Part shown: one piece after another, positions 48,867 to 56,675 of the stretch
Numbering within the stretch: position 1 is the stretch's first letter
Layout of the letters: every line of letters begins with the position of its first letter
NCBI GenBank assembly: GCA_963712955.1
Contig: CAVQKF010000014.1
Location: forward strand, 372,001-436,000
Source: DATFVJ01 sp963712955
GTDB taxonomy: Bacteria; Actinomycetota; Actinomycetes; Streptosporangiales; Streptosporangiaceae
DNA length: 64,000 bases
Direction of reading: 5' to 3'
Translations under genes and position numbers: made by a program
The notes under the pieces: generated by a model
What the model was told of the DNA's origin: nothing
Databases searched by the model: none
The model's input: the letters and a program-made list of their open reading frames with translations, nothing else

Positions 48867-50684
48867 AGCGGGAGGATCAACTGCGATGCCAGCGGCGCCG
48901 GCGATCTCCCTTACCGTCTCGATCGTGTCAGCGTCAACCGCACGCTTGTCCGGGCGGTACCTGATGACGCGGGCGAACCGGAGCGCGAGTCCGCCGGGGT
49001 AGCGAGGGCTGCTCTGCACCCCGTCGAACGCGATCTCTACGACCAGCTCAGGTCGTACCCGGACGACCCAGTCAGCGTTTGCGGCGTCCGATCCCGAACG
49101 GCTGTGCGGCGGATCGGCCAGCTCGAGCAGCCGCGCCGTCTGCCACGTGAGGATCTCGTCGGTCAGTCCCTTGAATGTCTTGCCGAGCATCACGTGCCCG
49201 CCGCTGACCCGATCACGTGCGGCAAGGTGAAGGTTGGACAGCAAGCCGCGCCGCCTGCCGTGACCCCACTCGGCGGCGATCACCACCAGATCGAGCGTGT
49301 GCCGTGGCTTCACCTTGATCCATCCGGCACCTCGGCGCCCGGCCGCGTAGGGCGCGTCGAGCGACTTGACGAGGACTCCCTCATGACCACGCGCCACCGC
49401 ATCCTGGAAGAACGACGTCGCCTCGTCTTCCGCCCCCGTGACGATGCGCGGGATGACGAGATCACTGTGCACTGCGGTAGCGAGCCGCGTGAAGCGCTCA
49501 GTGCCCGGCGCATCGACCAGGTCCGCGCCGTCGAGGTGCAGCAGGTCGAAGAAGAAGGCGGTGAGCGGTACCTCACTTGCGAGCCTGGCAACGTCACTGC
49601 GGTTTCCCGTGCGCCCGGCCGTCACCTGGAACGGGCGCGGCCGCCCGTCCGGGCCGAGTGCGATGATCTCGCCGTCAAGCACGGCGGAGCGGGCGGGCAG
49701 GGTGGCCACGGCGGTGACCACTTCGGGGACACGGGCGGTGATCTCGTCGAGGGTGCGGGTGAATACGGTGACATCGGCGCCATCCTTGTGCACCTGTATC
49801 CTGATCCCGTCGATTTTCCACTCGACCGCCGCCGGGCAAACTCGCGCCAGCGCGGCCTGCACACTTTCCGCCGAACCGGCGAGCATCGGCTGGATGGGCC
49901 GCCCGACCCGAAGCATGAAGCGTCGCAGAGCCGCGAGCGCCTCCTCAGATGCGGTGCTCGCGGTGCTCGCGGTGCTCGCGGTGCTCGCCGATGAGTCCAG
50001 GGACGCTCGGGATTGCGGGCACGCGCTTCCGCCTGACAGCTTCTCCCGAGGGGCGAGCGCCGCGGAGGCGACCGCGAGCAGTGATCCGCCAAGCATGTGC
50101 GCACGCCGCACCTCCTCGACGGCGACCCCGGCGGCCGCGGCGATGGCCTCGACCGTCACGCCTTCGAGCGCGCCCTGGCGCAGTTCGCCCCCGATAAGCC
50201 GGGTCAGGAACGACCGCTCCCCGTTATTTGCGCCTGCGAACAGCGAGGCGAGCAGTCGGCGCCGCTCCGCTTGCGACCCCGGGCCGGTGGCTGCGCCGAT
50301 CTGTGCGAAGGCCACGTCGACCGCGGTGAGCGTGAGACCAGAAGCGCCCGCCGCGATCACGTCCTTCCCGGCTGAGGCGATCTCGGCTCCGGCTTGGGCG
50401 GTGGCGCCTGTCCGTGCGGCGGCGTCGATCTGGGACGAGGCAGAGGCTTCCCCGGCACGCTCGCCGGCGCCGGAGGGCCAGGAGCCGCCCGCGACATCCC
50501 GCAGTGCCGCATAGCCGACGCCGATCTGGCGCTGGCGCAGTTCGCCGGATAGGAACGCGACCGCGACCGGAACCTCCGCAGGTGCCGCGCGGCGGAGCAG
50601 GTTCGCGATCGCCTCGACCTTCGCGCGGCGCGACGAGGTCGCCGCTACCGCCGCCGAGGTCCGCACAAGTTCATCGAGCAGCAC
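48822..50684 (-). CDS. ligB: ATP-dependent DNA ligase (LigB type)
   Basis: 620 residues. An N-terminal DNA-binding domain (to about 230) is followed by the nucleotidyltransferase core with the adenylated Lys in EWKIDGIRIQVHKDG, motif III FFFDLLHLDG, motif IV GHEGVLVKSLDAPY, motif V IKVKPRHTLDLVV and a C-terminal OB domain ending in FARVIRYRPDK. Mycobacterial LigB is a non-essential repair ligase. A linker carries STASTASTASTAS from 9-bp repeats (about 49953-49988). The C-terminal 15 codons overlap the P450 gene tail-to-tail. Confidence 0.93.
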   Translation of the reverse strand: MLLDELVRTSAAVAATSSRRAKVEAIANLLRRAAPAEVPVAVAFLSGELRQRQIGVGYAALRDVAGGSWPSGAGERAGEASASSQIDAAARTGATAQAGAEIASAGKDVIAAGASGLTLTAVDVAFAQIGAATGPGSQAERRRLLASLFAGANNGERSFLTRLIGGELRQGALEGVTVEAIAAAAGVAVEEVRRAHMLGGSLLAVASAALAPREKLSGGSACPQSRASLDSSASTASTASTASTASEEALAALRRFMLRVGRPIQPMLAGSAESVQAALARVCPAAVEWKIDGIRIQVHKDGADVTVFTRTLDEITARVPEVVTAVATLPARSAVLDGEIIALGPDGRPRPFQVTAGRTGNRSDVARLASEVPLTAFFFDLLHLDGADLVDAPGTERFTRLATAVHSDLVIPRIVTGAEDEATSFFQDAVARGHEGVLVKSLDAPYAAGRRGAGWIKVKPRHTLDLVVIAAEWGHGRRRGLLSNLHLAARDRVSGGHVMLGKTFKGLTDEILTWQTARLLELADPPHSRSGSDAANADWVVRVRPELVVEIAFDGVQSSPRYPGGLALRFARVIRYRPDKRAVDADTIETVREIAGAAGIAVDPPASEGAREVLDPVDEV

Positions 50685-50821
50685 ACTCGCATTGTGCCTG
50701 AGCGTGCTGACATTTCATGTGGCGCCCGGAGGCTGCCTTACTCCGCAGGTGCCATGATCGGCGGCGGCGCCGGTCTGGCGCGCGTCACAGCCAGCCCTGG
50801 CGTCGACACGCGAAGCGCGCT

Positions 50822-50850
50822 CCAGGGGATGCCACACCAGGATCCCCTGG
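50822..50850 (-). terminator. Hairpin terminator downstream of the DUF5324 gene
   Basis: CCAGGGGAT and ATCCCCTGG form a perfect 9-bp stem with an 11-nt loop, extended by GC-rich flanks. It lies about 50 bp beyond the DUF5324 stop in the gap before the ligase gene start. Confidence 0.65.
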
Positions 50851-50902
50851 CGCGCGCACAAGCTGCTGAGGTCCGGATGTTCTGCGTCTGGGCGTGCTGC
50901 GG

Positions 50903-51523
50903 TCAGGGCGTCCGGACCTGGCCGTCGAACCCGGCATCGGCGTCTGCGTCTGCGGATGGCGATTCTTCCCTCATCTCGTCAGCTGCAGCAAGGGCCGCGT
51001 CGTCGAGATCCCTTTCCATTTTGTCGCGGTTTCGCCGCATCGCCATGGCGGTGACCGCGCCGATGGTGACCGCGGCGAACAATACGCCGCCCGCCAGCTT
51101 GGGCCAGCGTCGCTTGGGCTTGCTCGCGTTGGCCATCAGCTTCTCGCGGCGTTTGCTCACCTCGTGCGATGCCGCCTTCGTGCGGCGGCGCGCCCTGCGG
51201 CTGAGATCCTTCAGCTCGGCCGGCTCGAGCCGGTGCGCCGTTGCCTCGAGCGCGGCCGAGACCTTCGGTGCCACGTTTTCATGGACGTTCTGCGCGGTTG
51301 CCTCGAGCGCGGCCGAGACCTTCGGTGCCACGTTTTCATGGACGCTGTGCGCGGCGTGCTCGATCCTGGGCGCTGCCCACACGCGCGCGTCGTGAATCCG
51401 GTGCGCCGCGGTCTCCCGCGCGCCCTGCGCAATGGGCGCGAGTTGCTGCGCGGCCTGTTGCGCGCGCTTGCGCGCGGCCGGCGGCACCGCCTTAGCCTGC
51501 TCTTTCCTCGTTGTCAGCGACAC
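50903..51523 (-). CDS. DUF5324 family protein
   Basis: 206 residues. A basic N-terminus, helical segments rich in Ala, one membrane helix near residue 140 (LAGGVLFAAVTIGAVTAMAM) and an acidic tail. VHENVAPKVSAALEATA occurs twice in a row. DUF5324 proteins are found next to ppiA/crgA in streptomycetes and relatives; function unknown. The protein precedes the conserved cell-division block. Confidence 0.75.
   Translation of the reverse strand: MSLTTRKEQAKAVPPAARKRAQQAAQQLAPIAQGARETAAHRIHDARVWAAPRIEHAAHSVHENVAPKVSAALEATAQNVHENVAPKVSAALEATAHRLEPAELKDLSRRARRRTKAASHEVSKRREKLMANASKPKRRWPKLAGGVLFAAVTIGAVTAMAMRRNRDKMERDLDDAALAAADEMREESPSADADADAGFDGQVRTP
51240..51353. repeat. 57-bp tandem duplication in the DUF5324 gene
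   Basis: Two 57-bp units (51240-51296, 51297-51353) differ at two bases and encode 19-residue repeats. The low divergence indicates a recent duplication. Confidence 0.9.
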
Positions 51524-51707
51524 GTTAACCTCCCGGATTTTCCCGTCTGGCAGGCTTCACAGTACGGCCTATGCCACCCCTCCTGCATGGGAGGCGGCCG
51601 TCTTTGTGCTTCATTGCCTGCACCACCGTGAGTACCCACACCCGAACGCCTGACCCATACCACCGCCCAGCGCTCGGGACAGGCCCGCTCGTGGGAGGAT
51701 GCGAGGC

Positions 51708-52241
51708 ATGACGGATACGCTCACCGCAACGTTGCAGACGAACCATGGCAGGATCGTGGTCCGGCTGTTTCCCGACCACGCGCCGAAGACGGTGCGCAAC
51801 TTCACCGAGCTCGCCGAGGGCGCGCGCGAGTGGAGGGACCCGCGCACCGGCCAGAAAACGACTGCCAGGCTTTACGACGGCACGGTCATCCATCGGGTGA
51901 TCCCTGATTTCATGATCCAGGCTGGGGACCCGCTTGGTACCGGCACCGGCGGGCCCGGTTACAAGTTCGCCGACGAGATCCATCCGGATCTCGTTTTCGA
52001 CCGGCCCTACCTGCTCGCGATGGCGAACGCGGGTCCAGGCACCAACGGCTCGCAGTTCTTCATCACCGTGGCGCCAACGCCGTGGCTGAATCGCAAACAC
52101 ACCATTTTCGGTGAGGTGATCGAGGGCACCGACGTCGTGGATCGGATCAGCGAAGTAAAAACCGGCCACCAGGACCGTCCCGTGGAAGATGTGGTCCTGG
52201 AATCGGTTACGGTTGAGCGTGGCCCAGCTGCAACCGCCTGA
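51708..52241 (+). CDS. ppiA: Cyclophilin-type peptidyl-prolyl cis-trans isomerase
   Basis: 177-residue cytoplasmic cyclophilin that speeds proline isomerisation. Core motifs: VRLFPDHAPKTVRNFTELAE, YDGTVIHRVIPDFMIQAGDP (catalytic Arg in FHRV-like HRV), MANAGPGTNGSQFFIT and WLNRKHTIFGEV. ATG 51708 is chosen because GGGAGG is 10 nt upstream. It marks the start of the conserved ppiA-rhomboid-crgA-sortase block. Confidence 0.93.
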   Translation: MTDTLTATLQTNHGRIVVRLFPDHAPKTVRNFTELAEGAREWRDPRTGQKTTARLYDGTVIHRVIPDFMIQAGDPLGTGTGGPGYKFADEIHPDLVFDRPYLLAMANAGPGTNGSQFFITVAPTPWLNRKHTIFGEVIEGTDVVDRISEVKTGHQDRPVEDVVLESVTVERGPAATA

Positions 52242-53133
52242 CAGGGATTTGAACGTCCCCGATACCGACAGCGGCACGGGCAGCGGATCCCAGGTTCCGA
52301 CCTGTTTCCGGCACCCAGGCCGCGAGACATACGTGTCATGCGTGCGCTGCGGTCGCCACGCCTGCCCCGACTGCCTGCAATCGGCCCCGGTCGGGCAGCA
52401 GTGTGTCGAGTGCGTACGTGAGGGCAGCCGCGCGACCCCGACGACCCGGACCGCCTTTGGCGGCCGGGTCGCGGCGGGTGCACGCGTCACGTGGGTGCTC
52501 GTCGGTATCAACGTCGCCATCTATCTGATCGAGCTGACCGACAACAAGGTCATCGACTATTTCGCGATGATCGGCGGCCCGGCACGCGACCCGGTACTCG
52601 GCGGCCAGGTCGTCGGGGTAGCAGACCACCAGTACTACCGGCTCATCACCGCCGCGTTCCTGCACTCAACCACTCCGCTGCACATCCTGTTCAACATGTT
52701 GGCGCTCGTGGTCGTCGGCCCGTCGCTCGAACAGGCGCTGGGCCGGCTCCGGTTCATCGTCGTGTACCTGATGAGCGCGCTCGGCGGCTCGGTGCTCTTC
52801 TACTACCTCGGCGCTCCGAACACGTGGGCGGTCGGCGCCTCCGGCGCGATCTTCGGCCTGTTCGGAGCGTATTTTGTGGTGGCCAGGCGGCTGCACCTCG
52901 ACGCGCGCGGGATCGTGGTCCTGATCGGCATCAACCTGGTCATCAGCTTCACGATTCCAGACATCGCGTGGCAGGCGCATGTGGGCGGGCTCATCACCGG
53001 GGCGGCTCTGACGGCAGCATACGCATATGCCCCGCGCAACCAGCGCATGCTCGTGCAGGCGGGGGCGACGGTAGCGGTCCTGGCCGTGCTGATCCTGGCC
53101 ACGGTTGTTCGCACGCATCAGTTGACCGTCTGA
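52219..53133 (+). CDS. Rhomboid family intramembrane serine protease
   Basis: About 304 residues. An N-terminal B-box-like zinc finger (CFRHPGRETYVSCVRCGRHA, CPDCLQSAPVGQQCVECV) precedes six or seven helices with the rhomboid signature HILFNMLAL, the catalytic Ser in VGASGAIFGLFGAYF and the catalytic His in WQAHVGGLITGA. Substrates are unknown. The start is uncertain: GTG 52219 would overlap ppiA by 23 nt, and a TTG at 52251 is possible. Confidence 0.9.
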   Translation: MAQLQPPDRDLNVPDTDSGTGSGSQVPTCFRHPGRETYVSCVRCGRHACPDCLQSAPVGQQCVECVREGSRATPTTRTAFGGRVAAGARVTWVLVGINVAIYLIELTDNKVIDYFAMIGGPARDPVLGGQVVGVADHQYYRLITAAFLHSTTPLHILFNMLALVVVGPSLEQALGRLRFIVVYLMSALGGSVLFYYLGAPNTWAVGASGAIFGLFGAYFVVARRLHLDARGIVVLIGINLVISFTIPDIAWQAHVGGLITGAALTAAYAYAPRNQRMLVQAGATVAVLAVLILATVVRTHQLTV

Positions 53134-53202
53134 CGCCCAAGTGGCCGCTGAGGTCCGGGTCACCGCGGGCGCCTGGGCAGAATCCGTGCATCTGGCGCCG
53201 GT

Positions 53203-53288
53203 TAGTCCACAGGATGTGGATAACGGGCACCAGTCCGCGCAGCAGTTCCCGTAAGTTATCCACAATCTGTGGATTACCATGTGGAACG
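53203..53288. promoter_or_regulatory. Cluster of DnaA-box-like sites away from oriC
   Basis: Five sites in 86 bp: TAGTCCACA 53203, TGTGGATAA 53215, TTATCCACA 53256, TGTGGATTA 53268 and TGTGGAACG 53280. Two are perfect consensus boxes. This is as dense as the origin itself, some 49 kb away, in the rhomboid-crgA gap. It may titrate or reactivate DnaA. Confidence 0.6.
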
Positions 53289-53347
53289 AATTACATCTGT
53301 GTAAGCTCCGGAGCCCCGGGCGCCCCGGGCGTTCGCCAAATCCCCGC

Positions 53348-53441
53348 GCGCCCAGCAGACCCCCTGCGCCCCACCGGATCGCCTGTACCCCAGCGGATCG
53401 CCTGTACCCCAGCGGACTGCCCGCGCCCCAGCGGACCGCCT
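53348..53441. repeat. Degenerate 19-20-bp repeats (CCCCAGCGGATCGCCTGTA)
   Basis: About five imperfect copies of CCCCAGCGGATCGCCTGTA in tandem, between the DnaA-box cluster and the crgA 3' end. No coding role seen. Confidence 0.7.
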
Positions 53442-53489
53442 CGCGTTCGTAGATCCCTGGGCCTTCGCCGCGCCCCCGTGTTCAGGCGC

Positions 53490-53738
53490 TCAGCGCCAGC
53501 GAGTGGACAGGACCACACCACCGATGATGAAGGAGAAGCCGATGAGCAGATTCCAGTTGCCAAGTGCGCTCATCACGGGAATCTGGCCGCTCGTGATGTA
53601 GAACACCGCAATCCAGGCAAGCCCGAACACAAGGCAGGACACCATAACGGGCACCAGCCACCGCGGGCTGACCTTGGACTTGGAGGATCTTGGCGGCGGT
53701 GTGTAGACCGCCTTCTTGCGTACGCGGGACTTGGGCAC
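53490..53738 (-). CDS. crgA: Cell division protein CrgA
   Basis: 82-residue two-helix membrane protein of the actinobacterial divisome, which interacts with FtsZ, FtsQ and FtsI. The N-terminus VPKSRVRKKAVYTPP, then KVSPRWLVPVMVSCLVFGL and LGNWNLLIGFSFIIGGVVL, is canonical. GTG 53738 has AGGAG 6 nt upstream. It is convergent with the rhomboid gene and divergent from the sortase gene, its normal neighbours. Confidence 0.95.
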   Translation of the reverse strand: MPKSRVRKKAVYTPPPRSSKSKVSPRWLVPVMVSCLVFGLAWIAVFYITSGQIPVMSALGNWNLLIGFSFIIGGVVLSTRWR

Positions 53739-53893
53739 GGCTGTCTCCTGGTTGGGTCCTGCCGGTAAGGGTAGTTGCTGGCGCGCTTGGATAGGGAGGA
53801 TCAAGCGGTCGCGCGGGCGCGTTTCTCGCAACGCTTGTGTCAGAGTGCAACGAACTCGGTACGCTTTGTAGGCAGTAACTTCATTCCCCCACC

Positions 53894-54664
53894 ATGAACA
53901 TCGAGTACGTGGCTGGCTGGGGGCTGGGCACGCGGTGGGAACCTCGGCAAGATCACGATCCGTTTTCGCCGAGTCGGCGACGTTACGTCATGCGGTGGTC
54001 TCGAACAGTGCGAAACTTCTTCCGGATCTTGGGTGAGCTCTGCCTCATGCTAGGCGCGGTCACACTGCTGTTCGTCGGCTACCTGATCTGGGGAACCGGC
54101 AGTCAGGCAAGTCATGCACAGCGCGTCTTCGCCGGCGAACTGAACAGCCAGTGGCGTCAGCCGGTGAACCAGGCGCGCGCCAGGCATCCGCTGCGCGACC
54201 CCATTCATCCCGTGCTTGGCAAGCCCTTCGCGTTCATCGAGATCCCGCGTCTCGGCAGACACTGGCGCTTCTCGATCGTCGAGGGTACCGGGCTGCCGCA
54301 GCTTGCGCTTGGGCCGGGTCACGTGCAGGGCACCGCACTGCCCGGCCGGGTCGGCAACTTCGCCGTTGCCGCACACCGGGTTACCGCGGGCAATCCCTTT
54401 TATCACCTGCCCTCGCTCATGGTGGGCGATCTCATGGTCATCGACACCAGATTCAACCGCTACGAGTACCGGGTGACGGGAACAAAGGAGGTGCTCCCCA
54501 CGGACATCAGCGTCCTCGATCCCGTGCCCGGTCATCCGCACGCGCGGCCAAGACAGCGGATGATCACACTGATCACGTGCGATCCGCCTTGGACAGGGAC
54601 GCACCGGATCATCGTTTTCGGCAGGCTGGCACGCGCGCAGCCCCGTCCCCCTGAGGCAGGCTGA
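53894..54664 (+). CDS. srtE: Class E sortase
   Basis: 256-residue transpeptidase anchoring proteins to the wall; class E enzymes prefer LAXTG signals in actinobacteria. One N-terminal helix (ELCLMLGAVTLLFVGYLIWG) then the sortase barrel: IEIPRLGRHWRFSIVEGTG, catalytic His in NFAVAAHRVTAGNPF, catalytic Cys in TLITCDPPWTGTHRII with the following Arg. The start is uncertain: no ribosome site precedes ATG 53894, and ATG 53990 would give a shorter cytoplasmic tail. Confidence 0.9.
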   Translation: MNIEYVAGWGLGTRWEPRQDHDPFSPSRRRYVMRWSRTVRNFFRILGELCLMLGAVTLLFVGYLIWGTGSQASHAQRVFAGELNSQWRQPVNQARARHPLRDPIHPVLGKPFAFIEIPRLGRHWRFSIVEGTGLPQLALGPGHVQGTALPGRVGNFAVAAHRVTAGNPFYHLPSLMVGDLMVIDTRFNRYEYRVTGTKEVLPTDISVLDPVPGHPHARPRQRMITLITCDPPWTGTHRIIVFGRLARAQPRPPEAG

Positions 54665-54667
54665 GCC

Positions 54668-54823
54668 GTGTACGGGTGGCTGTGGCGCCGGTTGCCCGGC
54701 GGCAGGGGAAGCAAGCTCGTATCGGTGATCCTGATCGCCGCACTCGCCGTCACCGCGCTCTGGTTCCTCGTGTTCCCATGGGTGGCGCTGCATCTGCCCA
54801 TCGACCGGGTGGGCGTCGGGTAG
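54668..54823 (+). CDS. Small single-pass membrane protein downstream of the sortase
   Basis: 51 residues starting GTG 3 nt after the sortase stop: a basic N-terminus (YGWLWRRLPGGRGSKLV) and one helix (LIAALAVTALWFLVFPWVAL). Similar small proteins follow sortase genes in related genomes. Function unknown; co-translation with the sortase is likely. Confidence 0.7.
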   Translation: MYGWLWRRLPGGRGSKLVSVILIAALAVTALWFLVFPWVALHLPIDRVGVG

Positions 54824-54835
54824 CGACCAGGGCGC

Positions 54836-56611
54836 TCAGGGACCTGTGGGTGCCGGACTCGCCGCCGTCGCTGACGGTGACTGCGATGGCGACTGCGATG
54901 GCGACTGAGTCGGCGACTGCGACGGCGACTGCGACGGCGACGTGGGCGGCGCGGCCGGCTGGACGTAGATCGTGATCGTGGAGCCCGGCGAGGCCGCCAC
55001 TCCGCCCTGCGGGTTCTGTGCGTACACCGTGCCGGCCACAGCAGTGGATGGGCCGGGCTGCTTGACTTCGCTCACCTGGAACCCCTGCCCCTGCAAGATG
55101 CTGCTGGCCGTGGCGGCCGGATCCCCGATCACGGACTGCACGGTGGTACCGCCGCCGGAGACATCGAGCAGGACTGTTGTGTTCGGGTCCACATTGGTGC
55201 CGCCGGCCGGGCTCTGGCTCACCACCGTGTTGGCCTGTTTTGTCGACCGCACAGTCTTGAACTGCGGGTTGACGCCCAGGGCCAGCAGCTTGTTCTGCGC
55301 CGTGTTCTGGTCCTCGCCCACCACATTCGGCAGGGTGACCTGCTGCTGGCCGGACGAGACGTCGACCTTGACCACGGAATTGGCCTTGAGCAACGTGCCA
55401 GCCGATGGGTTGGTACCGATGACGAGGTTCTTCCCGACTGTCTTGGAGGTCTGCTTGATGATCAGCGGTTGCAGGTGATCCGCGACAATCTGCTTGGTGG
55501 CCTGATTCACCGATTGCCCTGTGACGTCGGGGACCGCGTACGTCTTGCCGCCGCCGGCCAGCAGGAAGTAGGCGACCGCGCCGACTGTGCCGAGCACGAG
55601 CACGGCGAACAGTGTCCACAGCAGGGCACGGCGGCGCCCACCACCTGGCGGCTTGTCGTCGGGCGGGCCGTACTGGTAGCCGGGCAGGGCGCTGGTCGGC
55701 GGCGCCACCATGGTCGCGCCGCCCATCCGCTGGGTGTTCTGGAGCGTCTCGGTCGCCGGCGCGGAGACCGGCATGCCCGACATCGCGCGCTGGATGTCGG
55801 CGCGCATCTCCGCGGCATTCTGGTAACGGTCCGCCGGGCTCTTGGCCATGGCCTTGAGCACGATCGCGTCAGCCCAGCGCGGGATCTCCGGGTCGATCTG
55901 CGACGGCGGTACCGGGTTCTCGCGGACATGCTGATAAGCGATCGCGACCGGCGAGTCGCCGCTGAACGGCGGCTGGCCGGTGAGCAGTTCGTACAGCAGG
56001 CAGCCCGTCGAGTACAGGTCGCTTCTGGCGTCCACCCGTTCGCCCCGGGCCTGCTCAGGTGACAGATACTGAGCGGTGCCGATCACCTGGGCGGTCTGGG
56101 TCATCGTCACCTGGCTGTCGCTCAGCGCGCGCGCGATACCGAAGTCCATGACCTTCACGTCGCCTGCGCGCGTCAGCATGACGTTGCCCGGCTTGATGTC
56201 ACGGTGCACGATGCCGTTGCGGTGGCTGTAGTCGAGCGCACGCAGGACGCCATCGACGATCTCCAGCGCCCGTTCCGGCAACAGCCGCCGGTCGTCCCTG
56301 AGCAGGTCACGCAGGGTACGGCCGTCGACGTACTCCATCACGATGTACGGCGCGGGGACCGCGCCCACCATGTCCTCGCCCGTGTCGTAGACGGCGACGA
56401 TCGACGGATGATTGAGTGACGCGGCCGATTGCGCCTCACGGCGGAATCGCGCCTGGAACGTCTGGTCGCGGGCCAGGTCGTCACGGAGCGTCTTGATAGC
56501 GACGATGCGGTCCAGGCGGATGTCACGCGCGCGGTAGACCTCGGCCATGCCGCCGCGCCCGACGACACCGTCGAGTTCGTAGCGGCCACCGAGGAGCCGG
56601 GGCTGAGTCAT
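54836..56611 (-). CDS. pknB: Serine/threonine protein kinase PknB with PASTA domains
   Basis: 591-residue receptor kinase. Kinase domain with Gly loop VVGRGGMAEVYRA, catalytic HRDIKPGNVML, DFGIARAL and SPEQARGERVDARSDLYS. A membrane helix (ALLWTLFAVLVLGTVGAVAY) is followed by three PASTA domains (YAVPDVTGQSV; VTLPNVVGEDQ; VQSVIGDPAAT), which bind muropeptides or lipid II, and a Ser/Pro/Gln tail of SPSQ repeats. ATG 56611 gives MTQPRLLGGRYEL. It is the last gene of the operon. Confidence 0.95.
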   Translation of the reverse strand: MTQPRLLGGRYELDGVVGRGGMAEVYRARDIRLDRIVAIKTLRDDLARDQTFQARFRREAQSAASLNHPSIVAVYDTGEDMVGAVPAPYIVMEYVDGRTLRDLLRDDRRLLPERALEIVDGVLRALDYSHRNGIVHRDIKPGNVMLTRAGDVKVMDFGIARALSDSQVTMTQTAQVIGTAQYLSPEQARGERVDARSDLYSTGCLLYELLTGQPPFSGDSPVAIAYQHVRENPVPPSQIDPEIPRWADAIVLKAMAKSPADRYQNAAEMRADIQRAMSGMPVSAPATETLQNTQRMGGATMVAPPTSALPGYQYGPPDDKPPGGGRRRALLWTLFAVLVLGTVGAVAYFLLAGGGKTYAVPDVTGQSVNQATKQIVADHLQPLIIKQTSKTVGKNLVIGTNPSAGTLLKANSVVKVDVSSGQQQVTLPNVVGEDQNTAQNKLLALGVNPQFKTVRSTKQANTVVSQSPAGGTNVDPNTTVLLDVSGGGTTVQSVIGDPAATASSILQGQGFQVSEVKQPGPSTAVAGTVYAQNPQGGVAASPGSTITIYVQPAAPPTSPSQSPSQSPTQSPSQSPSQSPSATAASPAPTGP

Positions 56612-56675
56612 ATCTCGCACTCTTCTTTACCGTCCTGCTTTTTCATCCCAGCGATCCCGGGTGCCACCGGCGAGC

